The notes beneath the pieces are model-generated. The model was not told the DNA's origin and made no database searches. It saw only the letters and a list, made by a program, of their open reading frames with translations. Shown here piece after piece: positions 28,495 to 38,118 of a DNA stretch of 64,000 bases. Source of the stretch: Chromatiales bacterium (GTDB lineage Bacteria; Pseudomonadota; Gammaproteobacteria; UBA6429; Thiohalophilaceae); NCBI GenBank assembly GCA_027076325.1, contig JALTJZ010000045.1, positions 1 through 64,000 on the forward strand, written 5' to 3'. Position 1 is the first letter of the stretch, and each line of letters opens with the position of its first letter. The translations under genes were made by a program, and so were the position numbers.

Positions 28495-29190
28495 TTACAT
28501 AATATCCACCATAATACTGGCTTTACGTGTTACTTCGATGCTCGGTGGAGCGCCATCAATAATGAGTACATGCTCACGCGAAATATGCTCTAGTTTCAAT
28601 TGCTCAGCAATCATTGTTTTTAGCTGCTGAACAACCACTTTTTTATCCTGAGCACTATCACAACGCGTTAACCATAAAGGCGCATCCTCAGGTACCATCG
28701 TTTCACCCTCACCACGCCAGCACACACTGATAGCATGCTGTTGGCAAAATGCTGCTAACCGGGACAAATCTGTCTCACCAACAATATCCAGGCACACCTT
28801 AAAATTTGCACACAGGGAAACTAATTGCTCGGAAAGTTTCTTATCATCAACAAAGTGGCTATTGATACGCACCAGCAAGCCACCCAAAAAACTGTCAATC
28901 TTTGCCAGATATTCCAAACGTGCCTGAATATTATTTTGCGCCATTAAATCCAGTTCAAAAATACATTTAAAACCCTCGCTGGCTTGCTCAATAATTTCAT
29001 CGACAAGCTGTTCAGCATCCGATGTGTCCGACCACTGCCATTCCGCCACCAGAACCACGGGGAATTCATTGGCATAAAAAGATAAGTACCAGTCCTCAGG
29101 CAAATCTTCGGGGTAAAAAACAGCCTTACCCCACTCGGCGTGTTGCCAGCCGGCTGTTCCAGTTAAAATTCGATAATCGCGTTGTGACAC
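28495..29190 (-). CDS. DUF72-like protein (YecE relative), divergent
   Basis: The 231-residue protein begins GTAGWQHAEWGKAVFYPEDLP, close to the TxGW...W...FYP start of the DUF72/YecE family of predicted TIM barrels, but the rest is divergent. The function of the family is unknown. It lies upstream of mlaF on the same strand, with 95 bases between, so it could share a promoter or be independent. Another reading is a distant TIM-barrel protein unrelated to YecE. Confidence 0.65.
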   Translation of the reverse strand: MSQRDYRILTGTAGWQHAEWGKAVFYPEDLPEDWYLSFYANEFPVVLVAEWQWSDTSDAEQLVDEIIEQASEGFKCIFELDLMAQNNIQARLEYLAKIDSFLGGLLVRINSHFVDDKKLSEQLVSLCANFKVCLDIVGETDLSRLAAFCQQHAISVCWRGEGETMVPEDAPLWLTRCDSAQDKKVVVQQLKTMIAEQLKLEHISREHVLIIDGAPPSIEVTRKASIMVDIM

Positions 29191-29276
29191 CTTTCACTCC
29201 AAAACTAATAATGAGACATTGCCCGAAACCCACTATACTTGCTATAAATTGATAACAGCAAGCACAATCCAGACAT

Positions 29277-29459
29277 ATGACCGATATTATTCCCTTTAAA
29301 AAACCCCGTCCAAAAGACAGGCATAAAGGAAAAACCTTGTGCAAAAGTGGCTTCCACAAATGGGAAACCGTTAATAATCCATTTGATGTTAAAAAAGGCA
29401 AGCTGGTTGCACAATATCGGTGCGTGCGCTGTGGTGCAACAAAAATCAATGCCCGATAA
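29277..29459 (+). CDS. Small Cys/His protein, possible zinc ribbon
   Basis: This 60-residue protein has Cys22, His27, Cys49 and Cys52 in a C-x4-H...C-x2-C layout that could bind one zinc, embedded in a very basic sequence. I do not recognise the family. It diverges from the DUF72-like gene across an 86-base gap. The reverse strand is also open here, but this frame ends with a plausible CVRCG knuckle and starts at an ATG after an AT-rich leader, so I favour it. Confidence 0.6.
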   Translation: MTDIIPFKKPRPKDRHKGKTLCKSGFHKWETVNNPFDVKKGKLVAQYRCVRCGATKINAR

Positions 29460-29554
29460 TTTTTTAACAGACTGTTAAAGTTTCACTCTATACAACCGCT
29501 ATACAAGTAACACTGCAAACCTAACCAGTGGGATCGGATATTTTATCCAGTAAA

Positions 29555-30409
29555 ATGTTGCTTAAAAATCACATAAAAAAACTGAGCTTTATACTTCTCC
29601 TCAGTGCCGTAACAAATTATTGCTATGCCGATATTAAGCTGCGTTTTGGCCTCTACCCCTCTGATAAACCCTCTGATTTAATCAAAACATTTCAACCAAT
29701 AATAAATTTAATTGAACGGCAATTAACCCAGCAACTGAAACAAACAGTTTCAATAAAAATTATTATTGCAGCTAATTATAAAAAAGGTATTAACAATCTC
29801 GTTGAGTCAAAAGTTGATTTTATGCGACTGGGGCCTGCATCTTATATCATCGCCCGTAATCGCAACCCGCAGATTGAGATACTTGCCGCAGAAAGTAAAA
29901 AAGGAAAAAAAACGTTTAAAGGGATTATCATCGTTAAACAAGATAGCAGCATTCATTCCATCACAGATCTAAAAGGCAAGCGCTTTGCCTTTGGCAACAA
30001 AAATTCCACCATTGGCAGATACTTGTCACAGCGCTATTTAGTCAAGCACGGTATTTATGCTAAAGATCTGGCAACGTATCAATACCTTGGGAGACACGAC
30101 AAAGTTGGTAGCCTCGTTGCGCTGGGTCTTTTTGATGCCGGTGCACTAAAGTCCAGTACCTATAAAAAATTACTCGCAAAAGGCGCGCCACTTCGTAAGT
30201 TGGCCGAGTTTGATAACGTCACTAAACCCTGGGTAGCGCGCGCTAAGTTAGCCCCGTCTATAAAAACCGCGCTACGACGGGTTCTGCTTAATATAAAGGA
30301 TCCACAAATCTTAGAACCACTAAAAAAAGATGGCTTTCTTCCTGCAACCCACCGTGACTATAAACCCATTCACATTGCCATTGAACAAAATTCAGCGTTT
30401 TTTAATTAA
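29555..30409 (+). CDS. PhnD-like periplasmic substrate-binding protein
   Basis: The 284-residue protein resembles periplasmic phosphate/phosphite/phosphonate-binding proteins (PhnD type, type 2 fold). It has a Sec signal (residues 1-25, ending CYA before Asp) and the segments LRFGLYPSDKP, DFMRLGPASYIIA and KGKRFAFGNKNSTIGR. I prefer the ATG at 29555 over an upstream GTG, since the former yields a standard signal peptide. No permease or ATPase gene is near, so the phosphonate label should not be taken as function; such orphan proteins can also feed histidine kinases or diguanylate cyclases. Confidence 0.75.
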   Translation: MLLKNHIKKLSFILLLSAVTNYCYADIKLRFGLYPSDKPSDLIKTFQPIINLIERQLTQQLKQTVSIKIIIAANYKKGINNLVESKVDFMRLGPASYIIARNRNPQIEILAAESKKGKKTFKGIIIVKQDSSIHSITDLKGKRFAFGNKNSTIGRYLSQRYLVKHGIYAKDLATYQYLGRHDKVGSLVALGLFDAGALKSSTYKKLLAKGAPLRKLAEFDNVTKPWVARAKLAPSIKTALRRVLLNIKDPQILEPLKKDGFLPATHRDYKPIHIAIEQNSAFFN

Positions 30410-30567
30410 CTTTTCAGCCACAAAGAAGCTAAAACCGGCACCGTGTTGCTAAAACTTCCCCCAACCGACCTTACTCAAGGATTGCCAATGCAGAGAAAAT
30501 CACATAACATCCTCAAATATAAAGTACTGTAATAAAATCATAATCTTAGCCACCAGCGAGAACAGCC

Positions 30568-31353
30568 ATGCACATGTTGAAAACAATAAAATCATTGTTG
30601 CTAACCCTGACTGTTGCTGTTACGACAGCAAGTTGCGCATCGGTCAATGGCCCGTCTCCCGATCACGACCCGTTTGAATCCTATAACCGCGCGATGTTTG
30701 CTTTTAATGATGCGGTTGATCGTGCAGTCGTTAAACCCGTTGCAGCGGCCTATAAAGATTACGTTCCCAGCCCCATTCGTACAGGTATTTCTAACTTTTT
30801 CAGTAACCTGGGCGATATTCTGGTTGTTCTAAATGATTTACTTCAGGGCAAATTTACCCAGGCTCGTGATGACTCTATACGGGTTATTTACAACACTTTT
30901 TTTGGCCTTTTCGGGCTAATTGATGTAGCAACCTATATGGGGCTGCCAAAACACCATGAAGACTTTGGTCAAACACTGGCTGTTTGGGGTGTTAGCGATG
31001 GCCCTTATCTGGTTTTACCTTTGCTTGGCCCAAGCACTATCCGTGATACTGCCGGGCTGCTGGTGGATGCACAAGCTGACCCGGTTTATAATATTCGCGA
31101 TACACAAGCCCGTTATGCGACCATTGGGTTAAAAGCCGTCGATACCCGCGCAGATTTACTCGGTGCTTCCAAGATGCTGGATCAAGCTGCCTTTGACCGT
31201 TATGCCTTCTTGCGAGATGCTTATTTACAACGCCGTAAACACCTCATCTATGATGGTAATCCGCCACAGGATGACAATAGCAAGCCAGCCCCCTCCCACA
31301 ACTCAGAAGAAGATCTTTTGCTGGAAGAAGATCTGGAAAAGGCATTACAATAA
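30568..31353 (+). CDS. mlaA: MlaA (VacJ), outer-membrane lipoprotein of the Mla system
   Basis: MlaA removes misplaced phospholipids from the outer leaflet and hands them to MlaC. The 261-residue precursor has a lipoprotein signal with Cys23 in TTASC, the DPFESYNRAMFAFND family start, and the GLPKHHEDFGQTLAVWG segment; an acidic tail follows. In E. coli mlaA is remote from mlaFEDCB, but here it is only 2.2 kb from mlaF, on the opposite strand. Confidence 0.95.
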   Translation: MHMLKTIKSLLLTLTVAVTTASCASVNGPSPDHDPFESYNRAMFAFNDAVDRAVVKPVAAAYKDYVPSPIRTGISNFFSNLGDILVVLNDLLQGKFTQARDDSIRVIYNTFFGLFGLIDVATYMGLPKHHEDFGQTLAVWGVSDGPYLVLPLLGPSTIRDTAGLLVDAQADPVYNIRDTQARYATIGLKAVDTRADLLGASKMLDQAAFDRYAFLRDAYLQRRKHLIYDGNPPQDDNSKPAPSHNSEEDLLLEEDLEKALQ

Positions 31354-31449
31354 ACCGCTAAAACCCGAAACAAGGCTTTTCCAGACAAGTACCCGATTGA
31401 AGACCCTTTCAAGTCCCCATTAAATTCGAATACAGGAATTCCAATATTT

Positions 31450-32445
31450 ATGCTTATGCAGCTCCTTTACCCTTTATTAGCCATCACTGGTGGATTTGTT
31501 GTTTTATTATGGGGAGCGGATCGTTTTGTGATGGGTGGCGCTGCCAGTGCCCGTTGCCTGGGCGTATCACCGATGATTATTGGCCTGACTATTATTGGTT
31601 TCGGCACATCTGCCCCTGAAATACTCGTTTCCATTATCGCTGCGCTCGACGGTGCACCTAATCTGGCCATTGGTAATGCTCTGGGTTCCAATATCACCAA
31701 TATTGCCCTGGTAATTGGTACCACGGCCATTGTCACACCGCTGCTGGTTCAATCCCAAATACTTAAGCGTGAATACCCCATAATGTTCTCAGTTATGCTG
31801 CTGGCTCTGGTCTTAATGTGGGACTTACAACTCAGCTTCATAGACGGCATTATTTTAGTAGTCGGCCTGATGTTTATATTGGGCTGGATGGTTAGAATAG
31901 GCATGGATGAGAATAAGCAAAGCAAACGTAATTCGCAGGATCCGCTTGAAGACGAATTTGAGTCTGAAATTCCTGAAATGTCACTGGGGACTGCTTTTTT
32001 CTGGCTAATACTGGGCTTTGCCTTATTGCTTATTAGCTCAAAAGTACTGGTTTGGGGAGCCGTTGAAGTGGCTCACATTTTTGGCGTTAGCGACTTAATT
32101 ATCGGCCTTACCATTGTGGCGCTTGGCACCAGCCTACCCGAACTGGCAGCTACCATTGCAAGTGCGCTTAAAGGTGAACATGATCTCGCCATTGGCAACA
32201 TTATTGGCTCAAACATCTTTAATTTACTTGCTGTTATCGGGATCCCGGCACTGATTGTTCCGATTCAACTCGAAGCAGCTGCACTGGAACGTGACTTTTT
32301 AACCATGATCGGCCTCAGTGTTGCACTGTTTATTATGGCTTACGGGTTAAAGAATGCCGGGCGTGTTAATCGCTTCGAAGGTTTCCTGTTAGTATCCGCC
32401 TATATTGGTTATTTATACTGGATTTATACCAGTATCACGGCTTAA
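31450..32445 (+). CDS. yrbG: CaCA-family Na+/Ca2+ exchanger YrbG
   Basis: The 331-residue inner-membrane protein is a K+-independent Na+/Ca2+ exchanger-type transporter. Its two homologous halves carry the alpha repeats GFGTSAPE...GNALGSN and ALGTSLPE...GNIIGSN, with about ten membrane segments and an acidic hydrophilic loop in the middle (about residues 155-180). It heads the run that leads to the kds and lpt genes, as yrbG does in E. coli. Confidence 0.95.
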   Translation: MLMQLLYPLLAITGGFVVLLWGADRFVMGGAASARCLGVSPMIIGLTIIGFGTSAPEILVSIIAALDGAPNLAIGNALGSNITNIALVIGTTAIVTPLLVQSQILKREYPIMFSVMLLALVLMWDLQLSFIDGIILVVGLMFILGWMVRIGMDENKQSKRNSQDPLEDEFESEIPEMSLGTAFFWLILGFALLLISSKVLVWGAVEVAHIFGVSDLIIGLTIVALGTSLPELAATIASALKGEHDLAIGNIIGSNIFNLLAVIGIPALIVPIQLEAAALERDFLTMIGLSVALFIMAYGLKNAGRVNRFEGFLLVSAYIGYLYWIYTSITA

Positions 32446-32536
32446 TAGCCTGTCTCATTTGAACCAACGCATAAATAAACGTATTCTAGGTAAACGCTTT
32501 CAGGGCAAATCACCATGAGTGGGAGTTAGACGCAGA

Positions 32537-33373
32537 ATGAAAATAAATGAACTCGACATAGGCAACCAGCAGCCCTTTTTTGTTATTGCTGGCCCCTGTG
32601 TTATCGAAAACGAAAAACTCGTTCTGCAAACCGCTCAAACCCTTAAAGAAATAACCAACTCACTCGGTATTGGGCTGGTGTTTAAATCGTCTTTTGACAA
32701 GGCCAACCGCTCCTCACTGGATAGCTTTCGTGGCCCTGGTATCGAGGAAGGGCTGCGTATATTAGAAAAAGTAAAAACCGATATCGGCCTGCCGGTATTA
32801 ACCGATGTGCATGAAGATACCCCTCTGGATCAAGTTGTCAGTGTAGTCGATGTCATGCAAACACCGGCTTTTTTAGCCCGCCAAACCAACTTTATTTTAA
32901 ATGTTGCCCGACAAGGCATACCGGTCAACATTAAAAAAGGCCAGTTTATGGCACCATGGGATATGCAAAACGTGGTCGATAAAGCCAGAAGCACGGGTAA
33001 CGAGCAGATCATGGTGTGCGATCGTGGCACCAGCTTTGGCTACAACACCTTGATATCCGATATGCGCGGTTTGGCTGTCATGCGCCGCACTGGCTGCCCG
33101 GTTATTTTTGATGCGACCCATTCGGTACAACAACCCGGCGGGCTAGGCAGCACTTCTGGCGGCGACCGCACCATGGTGCCGTTACTCGCACGCTCTGCGA
33201 TTGCTGCCGGTATTGCCGGTGTGTTTATGGAAGTCCATCCCGACCCGGACAATGCCTTAAGTGATGGCCCCAATATGATGCCACTGAATAAAGTAAAACA
33301 ATTATTAAGCCAACTTACAGAAATTGATAATATTATTAAAGCCGCCGACACACTTTTAGAAGACGAGTTATAA
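32537..33373 (+). CDS. kdsA: KDO-8-phosphate synthase
   Basis: KdsA condenses arabinose 5-phosphate and PEP to KDO-8-phosphate for the inner core of LPS. The 278-residue protein from the ATG at 32537 starts MKINELDIG and has AGPCVIE (18-24), the [10 protein letters not shown] loop and the [11 protein letters not shown] motif. A GTG six codons earlier is possible but the ATG fits the family better. In E. coli kdsA lies elsewhere; here it is beside kdsD and kdsC. The enzyme looks intact. Confidence 0.96.
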   Translation: MKINELDIGNQQPFFVIAGPCVIENEKLVLQTAQTLKEITNSLGIGLVFKSSFDKANRSSLDSFRGPGIEEGLRILEKVKTDIGLPVLTDVHEDTPLDQVVSVVDVMQTPAFLARQTNFILNVARQGIPVNIKKGQFMAPWDMQNVVDKARSTGNEQIMVCDRGTSFGYNTLISDMRGLAVMRRTGCPVIFDATHSVQQPGGLGSTSGGDRTMVPLLARSAIAAGIAGVFMEVHPDPDNALSDGPNMMPLNKVKQLLSQLTEIDNIIKAADTLLEDEL

Positions 33374-33376
33374 ATC

Positions 33377-34357
33377 ATGCCGCTGTCCGATAAAGACATC
33401 ATTGGTTTTGCACAGCAAACAATTGAAATTGAATGCAATGAACTGGCTCAGCTTAAAAATAGAATCAATGACAGCTTTGTCAGTGCCGTAAAATTAATTG
33501 CCGAGGCCAAAGGCAAATGCATTCTGATCGGCATGGGCAAGTCGGGGATCATTGCACAAAAAATTGCCGCTTCGCTGGCCAGTACCGGCACCCCCAGTTT
33601 TTTTATTCATCCCGGCGAAGCCTTTCACGGCGACCTCGGCATGATAGAAGCAGATGATGTGGTTATTCTATTATCTCACTCTGGCGAAACAGACGAAATT
33701 CTAAAAATTATGCCATTCTTAATCCGGCATAATAACAAAACCATATCCATTACCGGCCACCCCGACTCAACACTGGCAAAAAATACCAGTGTGCATATTG
33801 ATGGCTCGGTCACCAAAGAAGCCTGCCCTATCGGCCTGGCACCCACGTCCTCAACAACCGTTGCACTGGTCATTGGTGATGCCTTTGTAACAACATTAAT
33901 CAAAATGCGGAATTTTCAGGCAGAACATTTTGCGCTATACCACCCTGGTGGTGCACTGGGCAAAAAATTGTTAACCCAGGTAAAAGATCTGATGCGCACA
34001 ACGGAGTTACCAACCTGTGTAGCCGATACAAAAATTACCGATCTGATACATACGGTTTCACAGTCACGCCTGGGGCTGGTGATTGTGCAAACTGCTGATA
34101 AGAAAATTAAAGGTGTGATTACTGATGGGGATATTCGCCGCGCCATGGTGGAGTCAGAGCAACACGCCGAACAGGACAGGTTTTTTCAGCTTAAAGCCAG
34201 CGACCTGTTTACACCGAACCCAAAAGTTATTGAACCGACCATGATGGTATCGGATGCAGAAAAAATTATGTTTGATAATAAAATTACCAGCGTCATCGTT
34301 GCCGAAAATAATGAACTAAAAGGTGTGTTGCAGCTTTATCAATTAAAGAATAATTAA
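33377..34357 (+). CDS. kdsD: Arabinose 5-phosphate isomerase KdsD
   Basis: KdsD converts ribulose 5-phosphate to arabinose 5-phosphate, the first step of KDO synthesis. The 326-residue protein has an N-terminal SIS domain (ILIGMGKSGIIAQKIAASLASTGTPSFFIHPGEAFHGDLG, then LSHSGET) followed by two CBS domains from about residue 208. It begins three bases after kdsA. Confidence 0.96.
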   Translation: MPLSDKDIIGFAQQTIEIECNELAQLKNRINDSFVSAVKLIAEAKGKCILIGMGKSGIIAQKIAASLASTGTPSFFIHPGEAFHGDLGMIEADDVVILLSHSGETDEILKIMPFLIRHNNKTISITGHPDSTLAKNTSVHIDGSVTKEACPIGLAPTSSTTVALVIGDAFVTTLIKMRNFQAEHFALYHPGGALGKKLLTQVKDLMRTTELPTCVADTKITDLIHTVSQSRLGLVIVQTADKKIKGVITDGDIRRAMVESEQHAEQDRFFQLKASDLFTPNPKVIEPTMMVSDAEKIMFDNKITSVIVAENNELKGVLQLYQLKNN

Positions 34358-34523
34358 AGATTAAAAAATAACTACGGCGGCACAGCGAACACAGCGAAAA
34401 GATTTAATTAGGGTAAAACCTTGCATTAGCGTAGCAATTAATCCTTTTATTGCAGACTTAATTAACTCAAGATTTCGATACGAACAAAGACAATATTAAT
34501 ATTTAATTTTTTACCGTACCGTC

Positions 34524-35597
34524 GTGGTTAAAAAATTACTGGACACATCAACAGCCATGCCATTACCCTTTAAACAACCACCATCCAGCCTCTGCATTCT
34601 GCGACTGTCGGCTATTGGCGATATTTGTCATACCTTACCCATTATTCGCACAATACAAAAACACTGGCCGGGCACAAAACTCACCTGGATAATTGGCAAA
34701 ACCGAATACCCACTTGTTAACGAAATAAAAAATATAAATTTTATTATTTTTGATAAGGCAAACGGCCTTAAAGCCTATAAAAATATTCATCAGCAATTAA
34801 AAAACACACAATTTGACGCTTTGCTGCACATGCAAATGTCATTACGCACCAGCCTGATTAGTTTGTTGGTAAAAACTAAAATCAAACTGGGCTTTGATAA
34901 ACAACGCGCAAAAGATCTACAGTGGTTGTTTACCAACACAAACATACCGCACAAAGAAAAACAGCATGTGATTGACAGCTTTTTTGGTTTTACTGAAGCC
35001 CTGGGAATACCACAGCATGAATACCAATGGGATATTCCTGTGAGCAATCAGGCATTGCCTGTAGATAAAAAACCTTACGTTGTAATTAGCCCCTGCTCCA
35101 GCATGGCTTACCGCAACTGGACTGCCGAAGGCTATGCTGCCATTGCCGACTGGCTTTATGAGCAATACAATATGCAGGTTGTTATAAGCGGCGGCTATTC
35201 CACTGTTGAAAAACAAATGGCTGACAAAATTATTCGTCTGGCAAAACAACCAATATTAAACCTGACCGCGAAAACAAATTTAAAGCAACTACTCAGCCTG
35301 TTAAAAGAAGCCTATTGTTTAATTAGCCCCGATTCCGGCCCGGCGCATATGGCAACAGCGGTTAACACCCCGGTTATCGGGCTCTATGCCTGTACTAACC
35401 CCGACCGTGCCCGCCCTTACTTAAGTGAACAATGGACAGTAAACCGTTACCCTGAAGCGGTACAGAGAAAGTTCAACACCCGCGTGGATCAGCTTAAATG
35501 GGGAACACGGGTACGTGATGAATGGGCAATGAAATTAATCACAGTTGATGATGTCAAAACAAAGTTTAATCAACTGAGCCAGGCAAACCCTGTATAA
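34524..35597 (+). CDS. GT9-family glycosyltransferase (heptosyltransferase-like)
   Basis: The 357-residue protein is a glycosyltransferase family 9 member, the family of the LPS heptosyltransferases WaaC and WaaF. The N-terminal ILRLSAIGDICHTLPIIRTI and the C-terminal SPDSGPAHMATAVNTPVIGLY are the hallmark segments. Which heptose or KDO acceptor it uses cannot be told. The start may be the GTG at 34524 or the ATG at 34557. Standing between kdsD and kdsC is unusual and hints at a dedicated core-sugar role. The 166-base gap before it shows no gene. Confidence 0.88.
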   Translation: MVKKLLDTSTAMPLPFKQPPSSLCILRLSAIGDICHTLPIIRTIQKHWPGTKLTWIIGKTEYPLVNEIKNINFIIFDKANGLKAYKNIHQQLKNTQFDALLHMQMSLRTSLISLLVKTKIKLGFDKQRAKDLQWLFTNTNIPHKEKQHVIDSFFGFTEALGIPQHEYQWDIPVSNQALPVDKKPYVVISPCSSMAYRNWTAEGYAAIADWLYEQYNMQVVISGGYSTVEKQMADKIIRLAKQPILNLTAKTNLKQLLSLLKEAYCLISPDSGPAHMATAVNTPVIGLYACTNPDRARPYLSEQWTVNRYPEAVQRKFNTRVDQLKWGTRVRDEWAMKLITVDDVKTKFNQLSQANPV

Positions 35598-35630
35598 TCA
35601 TTCCACTATAAATATGATAAAGAAACCACT

Positions 35631-36155
35631 ATGAAAGAAATTCTGCAACGTGCTAAAAAAATCAAACTGGTCGTTTTTGATGTTGACGGTGTTTTAACTG
35701 ACGGCAGTTTATTTTATGGTGAAAATGGCGAGGAATATAAAGCCTTCTACGCAAAAGATGGCCTGGGAATGAAAATGCTAATGGAAACCGGTGTACACAT
35801 CGGCATTATTACCGCTCGAAATTCAACCCTGGTCAAACACCGAATGGATAGTTTAGGAATAGAGCACCTGTATCAGGGGCGGCTCGATAAACTCAATGCC
35901 TTTAATGACTTACTGGCTAAACTGAACCTGAATTATGAGCAAACCGCCTTTGTGGGTGATGATGTGGTCGATTTGCCCGTCATGAATAAAGTTGGGCTAT
36001 CAGTTACGGTTAAAGATGCCCATCCACTGGTTATTGATCAAGCGCACTGGCAAACACCATTAAATGGGGGGCGCGGGGCTGCCCGTAATGTTTGTGAATT
36101 GATTATGCAGGCGCAAAATACTCTGGAAGAACAACTCCACTCATTTTCAAAATGA
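35631..36155 (+). CDS. kdsC: KDO-8-phosphate phosphatase KdsC
   Basis: KdsC dephosphorylates KDO-8-phosphate. The 174-residue HAD phosphatase of the tetrameric, capless type has the DxD motif FDVDGVLTDG (Asp17, Asp19), the ITARNS motif II threonine/serine region and the GDDVVDLPVM motif. It follows the GT9 gene by 33 bases and precedes lptC by 10, joining KDO synthesis with LPS export. Confidence 0.96.
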   Translation: MKEILQRAKKIKLVVFDVDGVLTDGSLFYGENGEEYKAFYAKDGLGMKMLMETGVHIGIITARNSTLVKHRMDSLGIEHLYQGRLDKLNAFNDLLAKLNLNYEQTAFVGDDVVDLPVMNKVGLSVTVKDAHPLVIDQAHWQTPLNGGRGAARNVCELIMQAQNTLEEQLHSFSK

Positions 36156-36165
36156 ATCGACCCAA

Positions 36166-36735
36166 ATGAATCGATTAGGCTACATCCTGCTTTTTGTTAT
36201 CGTCATTGCGATTGCCGCAACCAGTAGCTGGTTACTGAATAAGGTTGAAGTACAACCCTTTACCCTGATAACCCCCCCCCGCCATGATATGGATTATTTC
36301 CTGACAAATTTTAATGCCACGGTTATGGATAAACAAGGCAGGCCACACTATATTTTAACGGGAACCCGGCTCGAACATTTTCCCGATGACCACAGCATTG
36401 ATATTACCCTGCCCAGAATAAAATTATTTCGTAAACAACTCAGCCCGTGGCACGTTAAAGCAGCGCAGGCTCGGGTTTTAAATAAAGGCACCCTTATTCA
36501 CCTTAATGGTAAAGTTTCTATGCTACGCCCACGCAGTAAAACCAAGCCTGAAGTAAAACTGGACACCAGTAACTTAACCATAAAAACCGACCTTGATTAC
36601 GCCGAAACAAACGATGCTGTTTTTATTCAAACCGGCAAACACCGCTTAAAAGCCACCGGGATGCGTGTATACTTAGCCGATGGCCGACTTGAATTACTGT
36701 CCAATGTTGAAGGATTTTATAATGTTACTGATTAA
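36166..36735 (+). CDS. lptC: LptC, inner-membrane anchor of the LPS transport bridge
   Basis: LptC is the single-span inner-membrane protein that takes LPS from LptB2FG to LptA. The 189-residue protein has an N-terminal membrane segment (residues 4-22) and a beta-jellyroll periplasmic domain, including the DYFLTNFNATVMDKQGRPHYILTG start. It overlaps lptA by 14 bases. Confidence 0.92.
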   Translation: MNRLGYILLFVIVIAIAATSSWLLNKVEVQPFTLITPPRHDMDYFLTNFNATVMDKQGRPHYILTGTRLEHFPDDHSIDITLPRIKLFRKQLSPWHVKAAQARVLNKGTLIHLNGKVSMLRPRSKTKPEVKLDTSNLTIKTDLDYAETNDAVFIQTGKHRLKATGMRVYLADGRLELLSNVEGFYNVTD

Positions 36736-37240
36736 AAAATCTGTGACTATGATTCTGTTCACCGCAACACTGCTATTACCGTCGGTCGGTTTTTCTTTAT
36801 CCAGTGACCGCAATCAACCCATCAAAATTAAAGCCGACAATGTTAAGCTAAATGAGAAAACCGGTATTAGTATTTATAATGGTAACGTTATTTTTACTCA
36901 GGGTAGCCTTATTTTAAAAGGCAGCAAAATTGTTATTCACCAGCCGGACGGCAAAATCAGCAAAATTATAGTAACGGGCAAGCCCGCCAGCTTTCAGCAA
37001 CAACAGGATAACGTTAAACAGCTCGTTCATGCAAAAGCCGGCAAAATGGAATTTGTTACCGCTGACGAGCGCGTCTATTTAAGTGAAAATGCATCCATTT
37101 CGCAAGGTGAAAACCTGCTCAAAGGAGAACAAATCGAATACAATACACGCAACAGCACCGTCACCGCACAAAAAGGGGCTGGTAACAAAAACCGGGTACA
37201 TGCGATTATCGAGCCCGATAAAGACAGCAAACAAGAATAA
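36722..37240 (+). CDS. lptA: LptA, periplasmic LPS transport protein
   Basis: LptA forms the bridge carrying LPS across the periplasm. The start is the ATG at 36722, which has an AAGGA ribosome site inside lptC and gives a Sec signal (about residues 1-24, ending VGFS) on a 172-residue product. The OstA-type beta-jellyroll is clear, with [23 protein letters not shown]. The frame is open upstream, but that part has no signal sequence and is rejected. Confidence 0.94.
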   Translation: MLLIKKSVTMILFTATLLLPSVGFSLSSDRNQPIKIKADNVKLNEKTGISIYNGNVIFTQGSLILKGSKIVIHQPDGKISKIIVTGKPASFQQQQDNVKQLVHAKAGKMEFVTADERVYLSENASISQGENLLKGEQIEYNTRNSTVTAQKGAGNKNRVHAIIEPDKDSKQE

Positions 37241-37242
37241 CA

Positions 37243-37968
37243 ATGGCCTCTCTGAAAGCAATTAATCTTTGTAAAAGCTACAAAAAACGCGACACGGTAA
37301 AAAATGTAAGCCTCGAAATGAGCAGTGGCGAAGTCGTTGGGCTGCTAGGTCCCAATGGTGCGGGTAAAACGACCTCATTCTATATGGTTGTCGGCCTGAT
37401 AAAATCGGACAGTGGCCGTATTGAGCTTAATGGTCAGGATATTACCCAACTCCCCATGCATTTGCGGGCGCAGCGCGGGATTGGCTATTTACCGCAGGAA
37501 GCGTCTATTTTCAGAAAATTATCCGTTGCAGACAATATTTTAGCCATCCTGCAAACACGCAAAGAACTGGCACCTTTTCAGCAGCAACAAAAACTGGAAG
37601 AATTACTGGATGAGCTGCATATTGGCCATATCCGCTCCAATATAGGTATGAGCCTCTCCGGTGGCGAACGCCGCCGAGTTGAAATTGCCCGCGCCCTGGC
37701 AACCGAGCCGCGTTTTATTCTTTTAGATGAGCCTTTCGCCGGTGTAGACCCCATTTCTATCCTTGATATTCAGAATATTATTTCGCACTTAAAAGAGCGG
37801 GACATCGGTGTTTTAATTACCGACCACAATGTAAGAGAAACCCTCGGGATCTGCCAGCGTGCCTATATTATGAATAATGGGGAAGTTATTGCCCAAGGTG
37901 ATCCAGATCATTTACTTCAGGACAAGCAGGTGCGTAAAGTCTATTTAGGTGAAAATTTCAAGTTATAA
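37243..37968 (+). CDS. lptB: LptB, ATPase of the LPS transporter
   Basis: LptB drives LPS extraction by LptFG. The 241-residue ABC ATPase has Walker A GPNGAGKT, signature [15 protein letters not shown], Walker [14 protein letters not shown] and the switch His in TDHNVRE. It begins two bases after lptA and leads to rpoN, the standard gammaproteobacterial order. LptF and LptG are not in the window. Confidence 0.97.
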   Translation: MASLKAINLCKSYKKRDTVKNVSLEMSSGEVVGLLGPNGAGKTTSFYMVVGLIKSDSGRIELNGQDITQLPMHLRAQRGIGYLPQEASIFRKLSVADNILAILQTRKELAPFQQQQKLEELLDELHIGHIRSNIGMSLSGGERRRVEIARALATEPRFILLDEPFAGVDPISILDIQNIISHLKERDIGVLITDHNVRETLGICQRAYIMNNGEVIAQGDPDHLLQDKQVRKVYLGENFKL

Positions 37969-38118
37969 TCACTCTGCAATCTTTTGAAATATACGCTAGA
38001 CTTACACTATAACCAGTAATAAAAATGTCGGACCTAATGCGCATACATAGCCTTATCCCAAAACACTATTGCTACACTCATCTCTTTGAAAAAAAACTCG
38101 GGCTAAAATAAACACCAT

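Noticed and set aside
29126-29449. Minus-strand reading frames opposite the 60-residue Cys/His gene
   Set aside because: They overlap the DUF72-like gene start and have no recognisable family features; the plus-strand frame has a clearer Cys/His pattern.
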